A program made the position numbers and the translations under genes. Shown one piece after another: positions 20,105-32,133 of a DNA stretch of 64,000 bases (positions are counted from its first letter, which is position 1; every line of letters starts with the position of its first letter). This stretch comes from Cerioporus squamosus (taxonomy: Eukaryota > Basidiomycota > Agaricomycetes > Polyporales > Polyporaceae). Under the pieces are notes generated by a model, which saw only the letters and a list, made by a program, of their open reading frames with translations, made no database searches and had not been told where the DNA came from. The DNA lies in the NCBI GenBank assembly GCA_022592435.1, contig JABYQS010000123.1:48795-112794 (forward strand), in the 5' to 3' direction.

Positions 20105-22667
20105 TTATCCTAAACAAAGCGGCGCATCCCTCACGAACATGCACAACGCATGTACGCAAACCCGTCCCGATTTGTCCGCTGATACCAAAGTCTTCCCGTC
20201 AGCCGAGAACACCACGTGCGACACCGTGGCATCGTGGTTCACGAATGTCCACATGAGTGATCCGTCCCCGATGCTCCATAGGCGCACAGTGTGGTCCACG
20301 GAGGCAGTGGCGACATACCGCTCGCAGGGAGAGAAACACGCAGCCTTGATCCCTCCCGTGTGGCCTTGGAGAGAGGCATGAAGAGAGAACTTGACATCCC
20401 TCAGACCACTTTGCGCGTGGTGTCCAAAGTCCTCTCGCCACAGCACCCATGTCACCGCCCATCTGTGATCTGAGTACGCAATGAGGAAGGTGCGGTGTGG
20501 CGACACGGACAAGCTGGTCACTTTAGGGGAGAACCAGTCTGAGTATCCGGAATGCAGTGTGAGGATGCCGTGCGGTTCTGTCATGGCTAGCCTTGGGGAT
20601 GCGGATATGTCCCACCAGTGGAGTGTGCCGTCACTGAAGCCTACAACGAGCTCTTCATCACCGACGAGGGTTGCGCAAGATGGCAGGATGGACGGTTCCG
20701 TCCACGTCAGGTGGTGCACTTCGTATGCGGGAACGGGCTCCGTGACCATGCGCCAGATGCGGAACACGCGGTCGAAGATGTTCCTGCCCGCGACAGTTCT
20801 GCCGCTTGCCGATAGCTGGAGGAAACAGAGAGACTCGGGGCCACCCGCCAGGACAAAAGACCATAGAGATGAGAAGGCGAGATCGCAATTCACAGCGTGG
20901 ACCGGGTCCCCCGAGTGCTGAACTACAGTATGCACCCTGCAGATCGAGAGGGAGGTCGACCCATCCGCAGAGTTGCCAAACGCGGAGATAATGGCTCTTT
21001 CAAGACCGTCGCCCCACCATGCACAGGAGGGTTCATGCCTGCTAATCTCAAAAGAGGAGATCAGGGAGCCGTCAGCAAGGCGCCAGACAAGGAGACTGGC
21101 ATCTTTGACGGCGGCCAAGAAGTCGCCGGCATCCGAGAAGGCGAGAGCGTTTACAGGTACACCCCCGCCGGGGAGATGTATCTCAACGAGAATCGTCTCC
21201 AAGGACTCCATCCCGCTCCATATGATGACCGTGTAATCTGCAGCGCTGGTTGCGAAGTATCGGCCGTCTGGTGAGGCAGCTGCGGCGGTAACACTCCCGT
21301 CGTGACCGAGGTGTCCCTGTCCCTGTCTGTCGGCATCCACTGATGAACATGTAAGCCATGGCATGGAACGGCTTCGTGGACAAGTATCCTACATACCCGA
21401 TGAGCACTGTACCTGCAACAATCGGCGCTCATGGAGACGCGGAAAGCAGCTGCAGATCAACTTCGACCAAGATGCGAGTCTGTTCTGCTTGATCTGTGGT
21501 ATCCTGACGACTACGTGCTGTGTCCCAAGCCCAATGAGAGTATCCTCCAGTAGCTGACACTTCTGCACTACGGTGGGGTCCCTCCATGCCTGCGCGAGAT
21601 GCACCAATGACTCCGGCCCGAAGGTATAGTAGTTTGCGGTTGGGGTTTATCACCCATGAAGGTCATCGTCAACTTATGGAGTGTGCTCGGTGGAAGAGTG
21701 TTGAGTATCTGGATAATCCTGTCGATAACCTTCGCATTCTCGGAAGCCGTCAGTTCCCCGGTCATAATCTCTAGGGATCGCAGGCGCTTGGACTCGGACA
21801 AGTCAAGAGCGATATCCCCATCTGCATAAGCAAAGCATACCAACGGTCAGTGACGGCCGAAACTCGCGCTAAATTCTGTCGAGGCATACCTCCTACGGGA
21901 GCCATGATGCAGGCCGAGTCACACCACAGGAATTCCAACGACGAGATAGATATCTGGGTGATGAGGCGGACGGCAAGGATGTCTGACTCTCGCATCTGAT
22001 CAAGAACGGTCAGTACTTGATCACAACTGCCTGTCAATTACCAAAGCTACGACGCACTGTTACATCGGATAGATATTTGCACTTGTCGCAGAAACGTGCT
22101 ATGCCCGCGGCAGCCCCACTGGTGGTTCTGTCGTTGTCCCGGAATTGGAGCTTGGTGCAATAAGACGTCGCAGTTGCGGCAAGGCGATTAAGAGCGCGCG
22201 AGCTCTGCAATTGCGCGAAGTCTCAGCGGACCCAGTGACAGCTCCTCTACGTGGAGGTATGTTCTAATATGGATGAGTGTGGTGGCATGGAAAGAGATGC
22301 GAATGACCCTGAGCACATATGCACCCAGAATACCATAGCTTCGCAACTTCGGAAGCCGCGATAACAAGGCCACCGGGATAGTCTCCAGGAGTGAACAAGG
22401 GTTCTTTTCGGTATTCGCGGGCGAGACGGAGAGGTTTTGAACTAGAGTAGCCATACGAGGGTTGAAGCTGAAGTAGTCGCAGATGGAGTAGAGGTCTTCT
22501 CTCGACTGTACACGTATGGATGCGACGAGATGATAGCGAGCGCGGGGAAGCCATCCGTGACAGGTCAAGGCGCAGCTGCGGAGCGACTCAACGTCCCTAC
22601 TGAGCTGGTCAATGACGTTCTCCTCGACTTCGAGGGGGACGTTCGGCAACTCTGTGACGGTCGACAT
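20105..22667 (-). pseudogene. F-box/WD40 protein gene, copy 1 (frameshifted)
   Basis: The minus-strand gene starts at ATG 22667 (MSTVTELPNVPLEVEENVID). Order: F-box (SLRSCALTCHGWLPRARYHL), a leucine-rich middle (SLLETIPVALLSRLPKLRSY), linker exons near 22005-21890 and 21830-21420, and a WD40 C-terminal exon (21364-20105) with GHDGSVTAAAASPDGRYFAT, CFSPCERYVATASVDHTVRL and VFSADGKTLVSADKSGRVCV, stop at 20105. F-box proteins recruit targets to SCF ubiquitin ligases; the WD40 propeller would bind the substrate. Near 22190 one base is missing relative to the other copies (ELARS-stop instead of ELARLLIALP), and another frame change occurs near 21620. The WD40 exon is intact over 419 residues, so a shorter product is conceivable. 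Its body is much more diverged from copy 3 than the surrounding flanks are. Confidence 0.8.
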
Positions 22668-25330
22668 GGTGGGAGGAGGATAGAGCGAACGCACAGTATG
22701 ATGGGGCGCGGCGACATTGACACTGGGGCCTGCTGTGCCTGTCCTACACGGTTTCCGCATGCCCAAGGCGCGTCTACCTGTCCACGCATCAGCAGCTCTG
22801 CCTGTTCCCTTCCATGTCGCCGGGCACGTTGGTTTATCTGAGCTTATCCTACGAGCACGATTGGCTCACTTGCTTGACCGGTCCCGAATCGGAGCGGACT
22901 CACCGGATGGACGCCAACGCTCGTTGGTACAAGTTGACGCTGCAGATCGGGCATTGTCGTGTAAGACGCGTAGCCCGGAGCATGTGCGCAAACAAAGGGC
23001 AGCTGCTCGGACACAGGCTGTACGCCTTGCGGATGTACTGACGCTTCTGTGGCAAAGGCAGTGTGCACCGGGTGCGTCGTTCAGACTAGAAGACGGTCGG
23101 GTTCAGTCGCTGCTGCTAAACGTACCAATCGAACAGGACATGCACGTACCCCGGAACATTCTTCCAGACCGTCTCCGCGTCCTGTCCGAGAAGAGCTGGG
23201 ACGATCGCAAGGAGCAGGAGTGGGTCGTAGAGTGAAGAATCTGGTCGTGTGTTTTCCCAAGACACTAACTAACCTCGTCGTCCAGCTCAGCGATAGGAAC
23301 GGAAGCGGTGGAGGTCGAGCCTGGGTGGCTCGCTCGACCGCGATTTCCCCGAGCGTGCTGAGTCGGACGCAGAGTTTGTCGCCTGTGTACGCAGTTAGCA
23401 AGACGGCTGCAGCACTCCGCTCTGAGTCCACGTTGGCAGGGACTAGGACGTACCTTGCGTGCCTAGGCACCTGCGTACGCCGTCGGGCGAGAGCACGACG
23501 AGACGCGGCCCGCAGCGGTCTGTAGGCGCACCAACGACCTGCAGCCTGTGGAGTCCAGCTGGCGTGAGGGTGCCACAAAGGACGCAGTCGGAGAGCGCGT
23601 CGGACGAGAGACGATGCGTCGAGGGTCTCGCGCACGACACTGCGTGCAGAGTCGGTCGCGCATACAGCGAGCGCAATGGCCGCTGCAGTCTCCTCCGCGT
23701 TTGCAGCGAGTTGGACAGAGGCGGGTACAAGCCTCACTTATCTCACGACGCCGCATCGGTTTGAGGTGCAAGAGTGAGACGAGGGCGCTATCCGCGTGCG
23801 GTAGAGAGCCAGATATGCTGATGCGACGGACTCAGACGAGTCCAAGGTCGAGGGCCGAGGACAAGTATGGGAGCGGCGCCTGATGTGCACCGTGCGGTCG
23901 GCCGTGGAGACAGAGCTTGCACCCAAGAGGACAGATGGAGGGAAGGACAAGCGGCAAACGTGTGTGTTGTTGCTAGCAGAGCTTTCGCAGCCTTCGACAC
24001 GCCTCCGAGTCGTCTCTCGACGTACGCGCTCTCCTACTAGGTCCCATACGATCCGCGGCTCATCTGCCTGTCCTCGGATGCAAGTGTATGCGCCATCTCG
24101 GAGTTGAATAGCTTGCGCCGCCTCGATATCGCGGCCATATTTGCATCTCAACTTGGGTCATGACGCGTGTCTAGTCGGACGCAGTGATCGTCGCCTCCTG
24201 TGCATGTAGTTAGCGCGACGGTTGCTGCACTCCGCAGGGACTAGGAGGTACCTTGCGTGCTTCGGTACTTGCTTACTCCGTGGGTCCTCGAGAGCACAAC
24301 GAGACACGGCCGGCAGCGGTCTGCAGGCGTACGGATGACCTGCAGCCTGCGGAGTCCAGCTCGCTCAGCGAGACATCCCGAGCGCGAGCACGGTTTGATG
24401 CCTGGCCGAAGAGTGTGCCTGCGGGAGCATGTCTTGCGCGTAGAGGAACAGGCGGTGCGGGTGCGAGGATGGCGGGGGAGAAGACGGAGTATGCGGCCTG
24501 AATGAGCTCGGTCCAACGGCTTCTGGTGCCCGCGATCGCAGCAGCTGTGTCGTAACGAGCAGTCGAGAGAAAGGGAATGGGACGGGCAGCGGTCAGCGCG
24601 AAATGGACGGCGTAAGGACGAGAAGGTTGAGCGCTGCACGGTACGCACACAGTGTGGTGAGTGCGAGACAATCGAGCCGGCGTACGGAGAGCGTATAGAG
24701 CCAGGGTATTGGAGGTGAGGGCTGCTATCGACAAAACAGCAGAGGCCGTACGTCCTGTACTTTATACGGCGCCGGCGGCCCAGATGTTGAGTGCAGTCAT
24801 GCTGTAGCACAGTTCCGAAGCTTACGTCGTTCTCGAGGCGCGTAGCTGGCTAGTGTAGCCCCGACAATGCATGCAGGGACTTCTTGCGCAGACTGGTGCG
24901 AGGCGGGTATGTTGGGCATGATCAGACGGAGGGATTCCGTACTGACCGGATGGACGAGTACGCGTGTGAGGGTCGCATTCGAAGGTGGGTGTCCTCAGTG
25001 TAGCCTGTCCACTTGCTAGAGATGGTGTTGCAGTGGACTGCCAGAGGACCGCGGCGGGTTAGAGAGAGTGCGACGCTTGTATGCGACAGCCTGCGCGTCG
25101 AGGGTGCGACCAGAGGACACAGTCGGAGAGCGCGTCGGACAAGAGACGGGTCGTCGGAGGGCCCGCATACAACGCTGCGTGCAGAGTCGGAGGCGCATAC
25201 AGTGAGCGCGACGGCCGCTGCAGCGAGTTGGATGTACGCTGCGTGTAGGCCATGCTTCCTGCTCGGAGATCGCGTTGGAAGAGAAACGACTCAACGAGGA
25301 GTGTCGAAGGCTGACGAAAACACTCGCTAG
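22668..25330. repeat. Intergenic flank of F-box/WD40-1, duplicated at 38904-41325
   Basis: From about 22700 to 25070 this nearly matches 38940-41325 at an offset of about 16.25 kb. It contains the shared F-box 5' flank, then interspersed repeat copies at about 23350-23705 and 24170-24370. An open frame (22717-23235) faces away from the F-box start and is kept open in copies 3 and 4 but has stops in copy 2, so it is not called as a gene. Confidence 0.75.
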
Positions 25331-25760
25331 GTGCTGAGTCGGCAGAGTTCGTCGCCTGTGCATGCAGTGAGCGCGGCGGCGGCTTGCACTCCGCAGCGAC
25401 TAGAATGTACCTTGCGTGCTTCAGTACTTACTTACTCCGTCGGTCGTCGTCGGGAGAGCACTACGAGATATGGCCGGCAACGGTCTGTAGGGGTACCGAC
25501 GACCCGCAGCCGCCTGGCGAGTCGAGCTCGCGTGAGGAGGCCACCAAGGGCGTAATGGCAGAGCGCTTCGGACCAGATACGAGGCGTCGAAGGGTCTCGC
25601 ACACGACGCTGCGTGTGAGTCGTACGGTGAGCGCGACGGCCGCTGCAGTCTCCTCCGCGTTCGCCGTGCGGGAGGCGTGCTGATGAGAACCCAGAGTTGC
25701 CCGTGCGTCGCTGTTCAGGCTCACCAGTTGACCTTCGCAGCGACATAGGACGTACCTTGC
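25330..25760. repeat. Interspersed repeat, copies upstream of the SOD relic
   Basis: Core variants CTAGAATGTACCTTGCGTGC (near 25401) and CATAGGACGTACCTTGCAAG (near 25743). The segment at about 25583-25670 also matches 41376-41458, just upstream of SOD C, which shows that the two SOD positions are equivalent. Confidence 0.7.
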
Positions 25761-25969
25761 AAGCTTACCTTCCTGCTGGCTGCCGTGGCAGTGGTCGTCG
25801 GGGAAAAGGAAGAGCAGGACAATCTACGGCTGTTGGCAGCGGATGACGCTGGGGCGATGAGTCGTCGTCGCTGTTGCACTCATCGTCAGTGCCCTCGTCG
25901 TCGGCGTTACCCTCGTCATCGCCGTTGTTCTCGCTCACTCGTGTCCGACTCCGCCCACCGCGATTCCCT

Positions 25970-26147
25970 TCCTCAAGAATTACTGTCGCTTGCTCTGCTA
26001 CCTGCGCTGCCCAGCCCCGCCACGCGTGTCCCCGCGGCGGCCGCATCGCTCAAACGTGCGCACGCTCTCCGAACTCGATGATTTTGTTGATGCGCGTCCC
26101 GCTTTTTCTCTCTCCCCTGCCGGAGCTGACAGACAGCGTGCACACAG
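25970..26147 (+). pseudogene. Mn superoxide dismutase relic: exon 1 and intron 1 only
   Basis: Aligns by eye with exon 1 and the first intron of the three SOD genes: CTGCGCTGCCCAGCCCCGCC and ACGCGTGTCCCCGC match the presequence region (ATRVPAA), CGAACTCGATG matches the exon end (KLDYAYD), and CTGACAGACAGCGTGCACAC matches the intron end before CACACAG. The start codon is lost, base changes and indels are frequent, and the rest of the gene after the intron is not recognisable. It sits between F-box/WD40-1 and F-box/WD40-2, exactly where SOD C sits in the other half of the duplication. An old dead copy. Confidence 0.8.
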
Positions 26148-26639
26148 CCTATCCCAAGCCCGATGATGTCTCCTCACGCGACCAACATCTTGACACACAA
26201 CGATTGTGAAGGCCCTCGATTTCAGACATGACTCAGGACCGATTCCTGAAGCTCGCATCCGCGGAGCCCGCATACGCGCGAGCACCCGCGCTCGGAGCTC
26301 GGAAGATGAGGAAGCACACGGGATGCACGAACGCGCTACTAGGGCACAGGCAAAGGTACGTACCTCCAGAATCACAGTCGTTGCACACCTCTCGAGCTTG
26401 CGATCGCACGAGCAGCCCGGAGGGGAGACCAACCTTGGCCTGTGGATTTGAGGGGTATGGACGACGGACTTCAAGACTCGGGCGAGCTGCTGTAGCGAAC
26501 ACCCGCCTTGTACGTAGAAATGTTCGTACGTATCCTCTTGTATCCTGAGATAAGTAGAGTCAAGTCCAGATAAGAAAAGACACGGAGGATACGGACAATC
26601 ACCCGCGCCGAAAAGCTCATGTGCCTACTGTCATCAGAT
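26148..26639. other. No gene seen between the SOD relic and F-box/WD40-2
   Basis: Short open frames only. This stretch would contain the bulk of the SOD gene if the relic were complete, but no exon 2 signature (HHSKHH, GGGHINH or WEHAFY) was found in any frame. Confidence 0.6.
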
Positions 26640-29130
26640 CTAGCATACATCAGTATGTCCCCGGATGAACCGGCCCAAGACGTGCATGCAAACCCTTCCC
26701 TGCACGTCCGCCGACACCAAAGTCTTCCCGTCCGCCGAGAACACAATGTGCATCACCGCCTTATCGTGGTCCCTGAAGGTCCACAGGAGCGATCCATCCC
26801 CAACGCTCCATAGGCGCACGGTGGCGTCTTCAGAGCCGGTGGCAACATACCGCTCGCAGGGAGAGAAACACGCAGCTCTGGTCGGTTCTGTGTTGCCCTG
26901 GAGAGAGACATGGAGAGAGAGCTTGACGTCCCTCAGACCACTTTGCGCGCCGAGTCCCAAGTTCCCATCTCGCCGCAGCACCCATACGGTATGTAGGTCT
27001 ATACCCGCGGACGCGACTAGGAGGAAGGACTGGTGTGGCGACACGGATAAGCATGTCACTTCGGGGGAGTCTGGGTATGACTCCCCGGGATGCAGTGTGA
27101 GGGTGCCGTGCGGTTCTGTCGTGGCTAGCGGGAATACGAATATGTCCCACCAACGGAGGGTGCCATCGCTGAAACCCATAACAAGCTGGTCATCGCCGAC
27201 GAGGCTTGCGCAACTTGACGGCTGAAGGTCCAGTTCCGTGCACCTGTACGTCCAGTTGTGCTCTTCGTACGCAAGAGCGGAGTCGACCATGCGCCAAATC
27301 GTGTACATCGTGACCGGTTTGGAATACTGCATGCGCGCGACAGTTCTGCCGCTGGGCGATAGCTGGAGGAAACTGACAGACTCGGAGTCGTCCAGGACAA
27401 CTTCTAGAGATGGGAAGGCGACGGGGCAACTGGCAGAGTGGACGGGGTCCCCCGGTAGCTGAACGAAGGTCGGCTCATTCCCCGTGTATCCCAATATGGA
27501 GAGAATGACATGGTCAAGACCGTCGCTCCACCATGCGCAGGAGAGTGCAGGCCCGCCAACTTGAATGGAGGTGACCAGGGACCCGTCAGTGACGCGATAG
27601 ATGCGAAGATGGGAATTGTTGGCGGCGGCCAAGAACTCGCCGGTATCCGAGAAGGCAAGAGCTTTGGGAGGTTGGTTCTCTTTGGGGCACTGTATCTCGA
27701 CGAGAACCGTTTGCGAGAACTGCATCCCACTCCATATGATGATGGTGTCATCTGCTGCGCTAGTCGCGACGTATTGGCCGTCTGGGGAGGCGACCGTGGC
27801 TGTGACAATCGCGTCGTGACCGAGGTGTCCCTGTCCCTGTCCGTTGGCATCCACTGATGAACATGTAAGCCATGGCAGGGAACGGCTTCGTGGACAAGCA
27901 TTGTACATACCTGATGAGCACTGTACTCGCAAAAACTTGCGCTTGTGGAGACGCGGAAAGCAGCTGCAGATCAACTTTGACCAATAAGCGAGTCTGTTTC
28001 GCTTGGCCCGTGGCATCCGGACGACCATGCGCGGTGTCCCAAGCCCGATGATAGTGTCCTCCAGCAACTGACACTTCTGCACTAGAGTGGGGTTGACCCA
28101 TGCCCGCGAGAGCTCGTTCATGTCACGACTCATGAAGGTCATCGTCAAGTGATGGAGTGTGCTCGGTGGTGACTTGTTGAGTGTGTGCATAATGCAGTCG
28201 ATTACCTTCGGAATCAGGAAAACTTTGTCTTTCCTAGCGATAATCTCTAGGGATCGCAGGCGCTTGAGCTCGGACAAGTCAAGAGCGATATCCCCACCTG
28301 TATAAGCATACGGACGGTTAGCGATGGCCAAAATCTCACGCTAGCTTCTGTGAAGGCATACTTTTTGCGAAAAACATGATGCGGTCCAAGTCACACCGCA
28401 GGAACTCCAACGACGAGAGGGACATCTGGGTGATGAGGCGGACAGCAAGGAGGTTTGAGTTTTCTATCTGAACGCAAACGGTCAGTACACCTGCCTGCCA
28501 GACATCAGAGCCACGACGCACCGTCACATCAGACAAACATTTGCACTTGTCACGGAAACGTGTTATGCCAGTGACAGCTCCCCCCGTCGTTTTGCTTTCG
28601 TCCGGGAAGCGCAGCCGCGTGCAGTCGAGACGTCGCAGTTGCGGCAAGGCGATCAAGAGCCGCGCGAGCTCTGCAGTCGTGCGGAAACTCAGCAATTGTA
28701 GTGTTAGCTCCTCGACGTGGAGGCATGTTTTGATATGGATGAGTGTGGTGGCATGGAAAGAGATGGCCCGGACCGTGAGCTCGTATGCACCCAGAATACC
28801 ATAGCTTCGCAACTTTGGAAGCCGCGATAGCAAGGCGACCGGGATAGTCTCCAGGAGCAAAAGGGCCTCTTCATCTTCCTCGGGCGAGACGGAGAGGTTT
28901 CGAACCAGAGTAGCCATACGAGGGTTGAAGCGGAAGTAGTCGCAGATGGAGTAGAGGTCTTCTCTCGACCGTACACGTATCGATGCGACGAGATGATAGC
29001 GAGCGCGGGGAAGCCATCCGTGACAGGTCAAGGCGCAGCTGCGGAGCGACTCAATGTCCCTGCTGAGTTGGTCGATGACGTTCTCCGCGACTTCGAGCGG
29101 GACGTCAGGCAGCTCTGTGAGGATCGACAT
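26640..29130 (-). CDS. F-box/WD40 protein gene, copy 2 (apparently intact)
   Basis: The start is ATG 29130 (MSILTELPDVPLEVAENVID), chosen because all copies share MSxxTELP here. Four coding exons, roughly 29130-28485, 28470-28363, 28300-27915 and 27860-26640, give about 780 residues. Order: F-box; leucine-rich middle (LLSRLPKLRSYGILGAYELT, LTLQLLSFRTTAELARLLIA); RLITQMSLSSLEFLRCDLDR; LVQKCQLLEDTIIGLGTPRM; then WD40 blades such as GHDAIVTATVASPDGQYVAT, GFSDGTLRWWDIFVF, CFSPCERYVATGSEDATVRL and VFSADGKTLVSADVQGRVCM. Likely an SCF substrate adaptor with a C-terminal propeller; the target is unknown. Its C-terminus (RFIRGHTDVC) differs from that of copies 1 and 3. It lies divergently from SOD B. 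Confidence 0.85.
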
Positions 29131-29429
29131 GGTGGGAGGAAGATAGAGCGAACGCAGGGTATGATGGGTCGCGACGACATTGACACTGGGGCCTGCTGTG
29201 CCTGTCATACACGGTTTCCGCATGCACGAGGCGTGTATACCTGTCCACGCATCAGCAGCTCTGCCTGTTCCCTTCCATGTCGCTGGAAGCGTTGGTTCAT
29301 CTGAGCTTATCCTGTGAGCATGATTGGCTCGAGTGCTCGACCACGCCCGATTCCCAATTCGGAGCGGAGTCACTGCATGGACGCCAACGAGTACAAGTCG
29401 AAGCTGCAGATCGGCCATTGCCGCGCATG

Positions 29430-29815
29430 ACGCCTGACCCGGAGCGAGTGCGCAAATCGAGGACAGCTGCTCGGACACAGGCTGTACACCTCGCGGATGT
29501 ACATTGACGCTTCTGTGGCAACGGCAGTGCGCACCGGGAGCTTCATCCAGACCGGACGACGGTCGCGCTCAGTCGCTTTGCTGAACGTGCCAATCGAACA
29601 GGACGTGCACGTACCCCGGCGTGTAAGACGCCTAGCCCGGAGCATGTGCGCAAGCAAAGGGCAGCTGCTCGGACACAGGCTGTACACCTTGCAGATGTAC
29701 GTCGACACTTCTGTGGCAACGGCAGTGTGCACCGGGTGCTTCGTCCAGACTGGACGACGGGTCGCGTGCAGTCGCTGATCCTGAACGTGCCAACTTTCGA
29801 ACTGGACATGCACGT
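29430..29815 (+). repeat. About 200-base tandem duplication in the flank of F-box/WD40-2
   Basis: Two direct copies, about 29430-29620 and 29621-29815. Both contain AGCTGCTCGGACACAGGCTG, TTCTGTGGCAACGGCAGTG and a CACGTACCCCGG end. The corresponding flanks of copies 1 and 3 carry the unit once. Confidence 0.8.
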
Positions 29816-32060
29816 ACCCCGGAACCTTCTCTCGGTCCATCTCCGAGTCCTGTCCGAGAAGAGCTGGGATTATCGCGAGGGTTGGTATTGCGTCGTACCG
29901 CGAAGAATCAGGTCGTGTGTTTTCCAGACGTCGTCCAGCTCAGGGATAGGCACGGCTGCGGTGGAGGTCGAGCGTGGGTGGCTCACTCGACCGCGATTCC
30001 CCCGAGCGTGACACGGAGAGCGTGCTGAGTCGGACGCAGCGTTTGTGGCCTGTGTACGCAGTTAGCGAGACGGCTGCGGGCAGCGGCGCTCTCCACGTTG
30101 ACAGCAACTAGGACATACCTTGCGTGTCTTGGCACCTGCGTACGCCGTCGGACGAGAGCACCACGAGACACATCTGTAGGGGCACCGACGACCTGCAGCC
30201 TGCGGAGTCCAGCTCGCGTGAGGGTGCCACCAAGGACGCAGTCGGAGAGCGCGTCGGGCGAGAGACGAGGCGTCGAAGGCCCTCGCACGCGACGCTGCGC
30301 GCAGAGTGGGATGCGCCTTTGGGTGCAGTGAGCATCGGCTGCTGCGTTCGCAGCGACTAGGACGTACCTTGGTGCGCGGTGCTTAGCTGTGTGCGCCGCC
30401 GTGCTCCCGCGTGCTGAGTCGGACGAAGAGTTTGTCGCCTGTGTATGCAGTTAGGGCGACGGCTGGTGCACTCCGCAGCGACTAGGACGTACCCCGAGTG
30501 TTCCAGTACTTACTAATTCGGTCAGTCATCGTCGGGCAAGAGCACGACGAGATACGGCCGGCAACGGTCTATAGGAGCACCGACGACCTACAGCCTGCAG
30601 TGTCGAGCTCGCTCAGCCGGCCTACACCGAAATTAGTCTCCTCCTCCTCGGTCCAACTGCTGCCCGCGCCCACGATCGCAGCAGCTGTGTCTGAGGGGGA
30701 GAAAGGGAATGGGACGGGCAGCGGTCGTCGAGGAACGGACGGCGTGAGGACGAGAAGGCTAAGCAATCCACGAGCACTGCAAGGCGAGCGTATAGCGTAG
30801 AGTTTGCAAACAACCGAAACGGCGTTCCGGGAGTATAGAGAACCAAGGTGTCGGAGTTGGGGTCGACGTCGCAGCAGAGTCCGCCGCGGGAGATCAAGTT
30901 GTTGGGTCCAGGATGCTGGAGTGCCGGTCGAGTAGGTTGCATCGCTCAAGAGGCGTGTGGCTCTGGCTAGTATAGCCGCGGTCACGCATCAAGGACTTTC
31001 TGTGCGGAGTGGTGCGAGGCGGGCACGTCAGGAGGCATGATTAGACGGAGGGATTCCGTACTGAGCGGATGGACTCGAAGGTGGGTGTCCTCAGCGCAGC
31101 CTGTCCACTTGCTGGAGATGAGGTGCAGTGGGCGGGCAGACGAGACCCGCCGCGGGTTACATAGAGAGAGCCGACGCTTGTATGCGTCGGCCTGCGAGCG
31201 TACCGCGCGTCGAGGATGCTACTAAGATAGTCGGAGAGCGCGTCGGACGAAAGACGGGGCATCGAACGGTCTCGCACACAACGCTGCGTGCTAAGTCGGT
31301 CGCCCTGTGTGTGCATCGCTGCGTGCGAAGAGCAGGGGCGGCGGCACTGACACAGCGCACGGTGGTGTCTAAGAACTTGGCAGCGCCGTAGTAGAGGACA
31401 CAACGGAGGAAGCTGGTGGGTACTAGTGCTTGGTCCCGGGTTCGAGACGTCGATGCACTTCGAATGGACTGAGGGATCCGCGCCTAGCATGGCTTACAAG
31501 GAGGACCGAGTCGCAGCTGGCGTTTAGGCCTACCCGAGGACAGGTAGATGAGCCACGGATAGTATGTCGGAGAGCGCGTCGGACGAGTGTCGAAGGCTGA
31601 CGAAGGCTCTCGCTGTGTGCTGAGTCGGACGCAAAGCTTGTCGCCTGTGTACGCAGTTAGCGAGACGGCTGCGGCACTCTCCACGTTGGCAGCAACTAGG
31701 ACGTACCTTGCGTGCTTAGATATTTGCGTACGGCGTCGGGGGAGAGCACGACGAGACACGGCCGGCAACGGCCTGTACGAGTACCGACGACCTGCAGCCT
31801 GCGGAGTCGACTCGAGCTCGCGTGAGGGTGCCAAAGAGCGCGTCGGACGAGAGACGATGCGTCGAGGGCCTCGCGTACGACACTGCGTGCAGAGTCGGTC
31901 GCGCATACAGCGAGCGCGACGGCCGCTGCAGCGAGTTGGACGTTCGCAGCGAGTTGATCATGAACGTATATTGTGCGCCCGCCGTGCTCGCTGCCGCCGC
32001 GTCGGTCGATGTCGGGCGAGGGCGAGACACGGCCGGCTCGGGAGACGCCGGCACGCGGTC
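29816..32060. repeat. Repeat-rich intergenic DNA upstream of SOD B
   Basis: Holds the empty MITE site (CGAGAGAC, 30259-30266) and interspersed repeat copies at about 30020-30335, 30355-30610 and 31615-31930. From about 31077 the sequence is nearly identical to 14836-15800. Relative to unit 0, a short stretch is missing near 31074 (GGATGGACTCGAAGG). No gene supported. Confidence 0.7.
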
Positions 32061-32065
32061 AGCGA

Positions 32066-32087
32066 TGACGTTATGGCGCGTATATAT
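32066..32087 (+). promoter_or_regulatory. SOD B core promoter: TGACGT box and TATA box
   Basis: TGACGT at 32066-32071 (CRE/ATF-like half site) and TATATAT at 32081-32087, about 50 bases before the ATG at 32134. The same pair stands before SOD C (41528-41548). In SOD A the block is replaced by unrelated GC-rich sequence. The motif reading is direct; the regulatory role is inferred. Confidence 0.65.
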
Positions 32088-32133
32088 CCCCTCGTCGCCG
32101 CTGCTGCTCTCGCTCACTCTCTCTCTGCCCACG

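Larger units (their letters stand above)
14836..20253 (+). repeat. Segmental duplication, first copy (SOD A block)
   Basis: Nearly identical to 31077-36515 by colinear inspection, including non-coding DNA. It spans SOD A, the minisatellite, the intergenic DNA and the last part of F-box/WD40-1. The high identity stops inside the WD40 exon, just past about 20253. Confidence 0.85.
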
